Source of the DNA: Margaritifera margaritifera
Lineage: Eukaryota; Mollusca; Bivalvia; Unionida; Margaritiferidae
DNA: 64,000 nt
Assembly (NCBI GenBank): GCA_029931535.1
Contig: JAQPZY010001689.1
Span: 3,314,501 to 3,378,500 of the forward strand
Direction: 5' to 3'
The notes beneath the pieces were generated by a model. The model was not told the DNA's origin, made no database searches, and saw nothing but the letters and a program-made list of their open reading frames with translations. Of the stretch, positions 62,117 to 64,000 are shown piece by piece (within the stretch, counting starts at the first letter, position 1; each line of letters opens with the position of its first letter). Made by a program: the position numbers and the translations under genes.

Positions 62117-62999
62117 AGATGATTATTACTATCATATGCTACAATATCTTCAGGATCATATTACAGTTATTATTCTACTGTCATTTATTCATTTTTTCAT
62201 GTTTTAAATGAGTTCAGTTGTGATAAATGTATTGTTCTTTACAGAAGCGATCTAAATATTGTTAAATATTGTATGATTATTGCAGCAAGGGAGCAATGTC
62301 GATATCGGAAAATAATATCCACTTATTTTTTAGGTTTAGGATGGCTAAAAGTATGGTCAAGCAACTTGCCCCAAAGAAAGGCGTACAAGCGAATGGAAAC
62401 AATAATTTATCCAGCTGGAGCATACAAAAATATCCGACCGTGATTAAAACAATGGAGGTGATTTTGCGCATAACAACCTTGCGATCTATAATACAATCAT
62501 TCTTTTTAGTGAGGTATTCATAACAATAAAATGTATCCCATACGAAAAAGGAATTCATTTAACTTTGGACAGAAACAGCTATGTATAATCAATCGCTGCC
62601 TGTTTAATTTTGTGAGTAGATCACGTTAGAAATTTTGCGAAATGATTCGACAAAAAGATAACAATTACCAATGATAAGTTTAGACTTGAAACTCTCTCAC
62701 TGTTCTTAATTTATGAATGACATCTTAAAACTTCAAAGCTAGAAAGAACAAACTTTGATTGATACATGAAATAATTTATTAGCCTGATGTGACTAAAGAG
62801 ACAATGTAAATTTTAAAATGTTTTGATTTCTATAATATACGAAAATCCTGCTGGATTGTCATGATAACTAGAAGACAAATTGTGAGATATTAAATGTTCA
62901 ATACATATTTTCAGACTCTTTAGTGTATAATTTTAGCACGTCTTTGCCGAATCTTATAAAGATTCATAACACTTTAATCAGCTCCATGTAAACCGAAAC
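62117..62999. other. anonymous DNA upstream of the Polinton B integrase
   Basis: Expected to contain a terminal repeat of element B if one survives, but no inverted copy was found elsewhere. A plus frame at 62341-62520 (MAKSMVKQLAPKKGVQANG) is basic and protein-like, but of no recognised family. Confidence 0.4.
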
Positions 63000-63428
63000 G
63001 GTGAACAATCCAGTGTTGGAATCCAAACGTGATCAAACATCATCATATCATTGCCTCAGTAACCACAGCTTCGTATTACACAATTCTGTGTTGGAAAGCC
63101 AAGTGTGATTAATTGGTATAATATCATCTCTTCTGGAAACACAACTTCCTACCACACAATACGGTGTACGAAAGCCAAGTGTGATTAAATGATAACATTT
63201 TCATCTGTGCTGTGTACACAACTTCCTAATACACAGTTGGGTGTAGGAAAGCCAAGTGTGATTAAATGGTATTATTTCATTTGCTCTGTGAACACGACTT
63301 CCTACTACACAATTGGGTGTAGGAAAACGAAGTGTGATTAAATGGTATCATATAATCTATTCTTAAAACACAAGTTCCTACTACACAATTCGGTGTAGGA
63401 AAGTCAAGTGTGATTAAATGGTATGATT
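63000..63428. repeat. ~63-bp degenerate tandem repeat carrying a hairpin, about 7 copies
   Basis: Units contain 'acttcctactacacaattgg', 'gtgtaggaaagccaagtgtg' and 'attaaatggtat'. Within each, TTCCTAC...GTAGGAA forms a 7-bp-arm stem enclosing 'tacacaattgggt', and the loop is itself partly palindromic. Copies nearer 63000 are more diverged. The location about 0.9 kb upstream of the Polinton B integrase would suit a subterminal repeat, but that is speculative. Confidence 0.75.
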
Positions 63429-64000
63429 TCATCGCTTTATTAATTTTCACGAAGTAAGCCAAAATATTATAATTATGATACCTTTTAATCACGCTAGAGT
63501 AAGTATGGCTTCTCCACAGTTCTAGCTGTTCTATGTTAATCCTTATAACAATGAGATGTTGATATCGCCTGCCAAGGAAAGATTGTCTTTTCAAATTCTT
63601 ATAGATGAATTATACACTAACCATTGGCAAGGAAAATGTATCCTTAAGCATCTAGAACCGCTTACAGCTGAAAGTTTAGTTGTTATAAATAAAGTCTGCT
63701 TTAAACTATGAATGAAATTCCAAACAGACACTTTCAAATCACTTGGTTATGCAATGCTCCACTGGGTATTAGTATTATTGCATTTCACATATCAACTAAA
63801 TCATGAACTGTGGCACATTCATTCTCTTGTTTCTCGTTTGCGTTATAAATCTACCTTACATTGTTGAAAGACACTAACAAACATACATCCAGAAAATAAT
63901 AGCAATTTACAAGAAAAATGTTTACTTTTATCTGGAGTCATGTAAAATCGAAAGATAAAGTTTAATGTCCATTTTCTGCATTCTGCTTTATGATACAAGA
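63429..64000. other. anonymous DNA to window end
   Basis: No recognised gene, RNA or repeat. The 105-codon minus frame 63277-63594 runs into the hairpin repeat and is not supported. Confidence 0.5.

Noticed and set aside
62277..62558. Hydrophobic membrane protein on the minus strand, or a basic histone-like protein on the plus strand
   Set aside because: The two frames are mirror readings of one AT-rich stretch, and neither shows a recognisable family signature.

Overview
The window reads as an intron-rich or intergenic stretch of an animal nuclear genome. It is AT-rich, dense in microsatellites and minisatellites, and full of decayed transposable elements: Polintons, LINEs, tRNA-derived SINEs and a hAT-type miniature element. 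The repeat flavour (long TACA, GA, GT and AT tracts, TGACCT-type dispersed repeats, Polintons) suits a marine invertebrate, most likely a mollusc. That placement is inference, because no host gene was recognised to anchor it. No rRNA, intact tRNA, CRISPR or bacterial-style operon was seen.

Layout. 1-5.87 kb: anonymous DNA with 34-bp and 83-bp tandem arrays and a TGACCT-rich dispersed repeat. 5.87-14.69 kb: an ~8.8-kb Polinton/Maverick (adintovirus-like) element, 'Polinton A', bounded by ~115-bp inverted repeats. Its right half keeps, in order on the + strand, a chromodomain remnant of the integrase, a WEVAL-type minor capsid protein, a basic pVI-like protein, the double jelly-roll major capsid protein, a small Cys/His protein and an adenain-like protease. 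All but the basic protein are visibly broken. Its left half holds tandem repeats and small remnants, with no polymerase or packaging ATPase. 15.4-20.8 kb: a 24-bp minisatellite of about 43 units, simple repeats and a SINE. 20.8-22.96 kb: a decayed LINE on the minus strand. 23-26.3 kb: dispersed repeats, a hAT MITE with an exact 8-bp target duplication, and long CT/CA tracts. 26.8-29 kb: a second decayed LINE on the plus strand, followed by 40-, 41- and 15-bp minisatellites up to 31.8 kb. 32-55.6 kb: mostly anonymous AT-rich DNA with scattered microsatellites, a tRNA-derived SINE at 38.2 kb, two more hAT MITE copies at 43.2 and 45.1 kb, and five minisatellites. 55.7-62.1 kb: an unrecognised broken gene on the plus strand, a 60-bp minisatellite, then a second Polinton remnant, 'Polinton B', on the minus strand (integrase, protein-primed type B DNA polymerase, and a small membrane protein). 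63.0-63.43 kb: a hairpin-bearing tandem repeat.

The two Polinton remnants are complementary. A retains the virion-structure and maturation cassette, and B retains the integration and replication genes. Both are heavily mutated, so neither looks able to act now. The most notable signals are these two endogenous virus-like elements, the satellite arrays lodged inside element A, and the exact-TSD MITEs.
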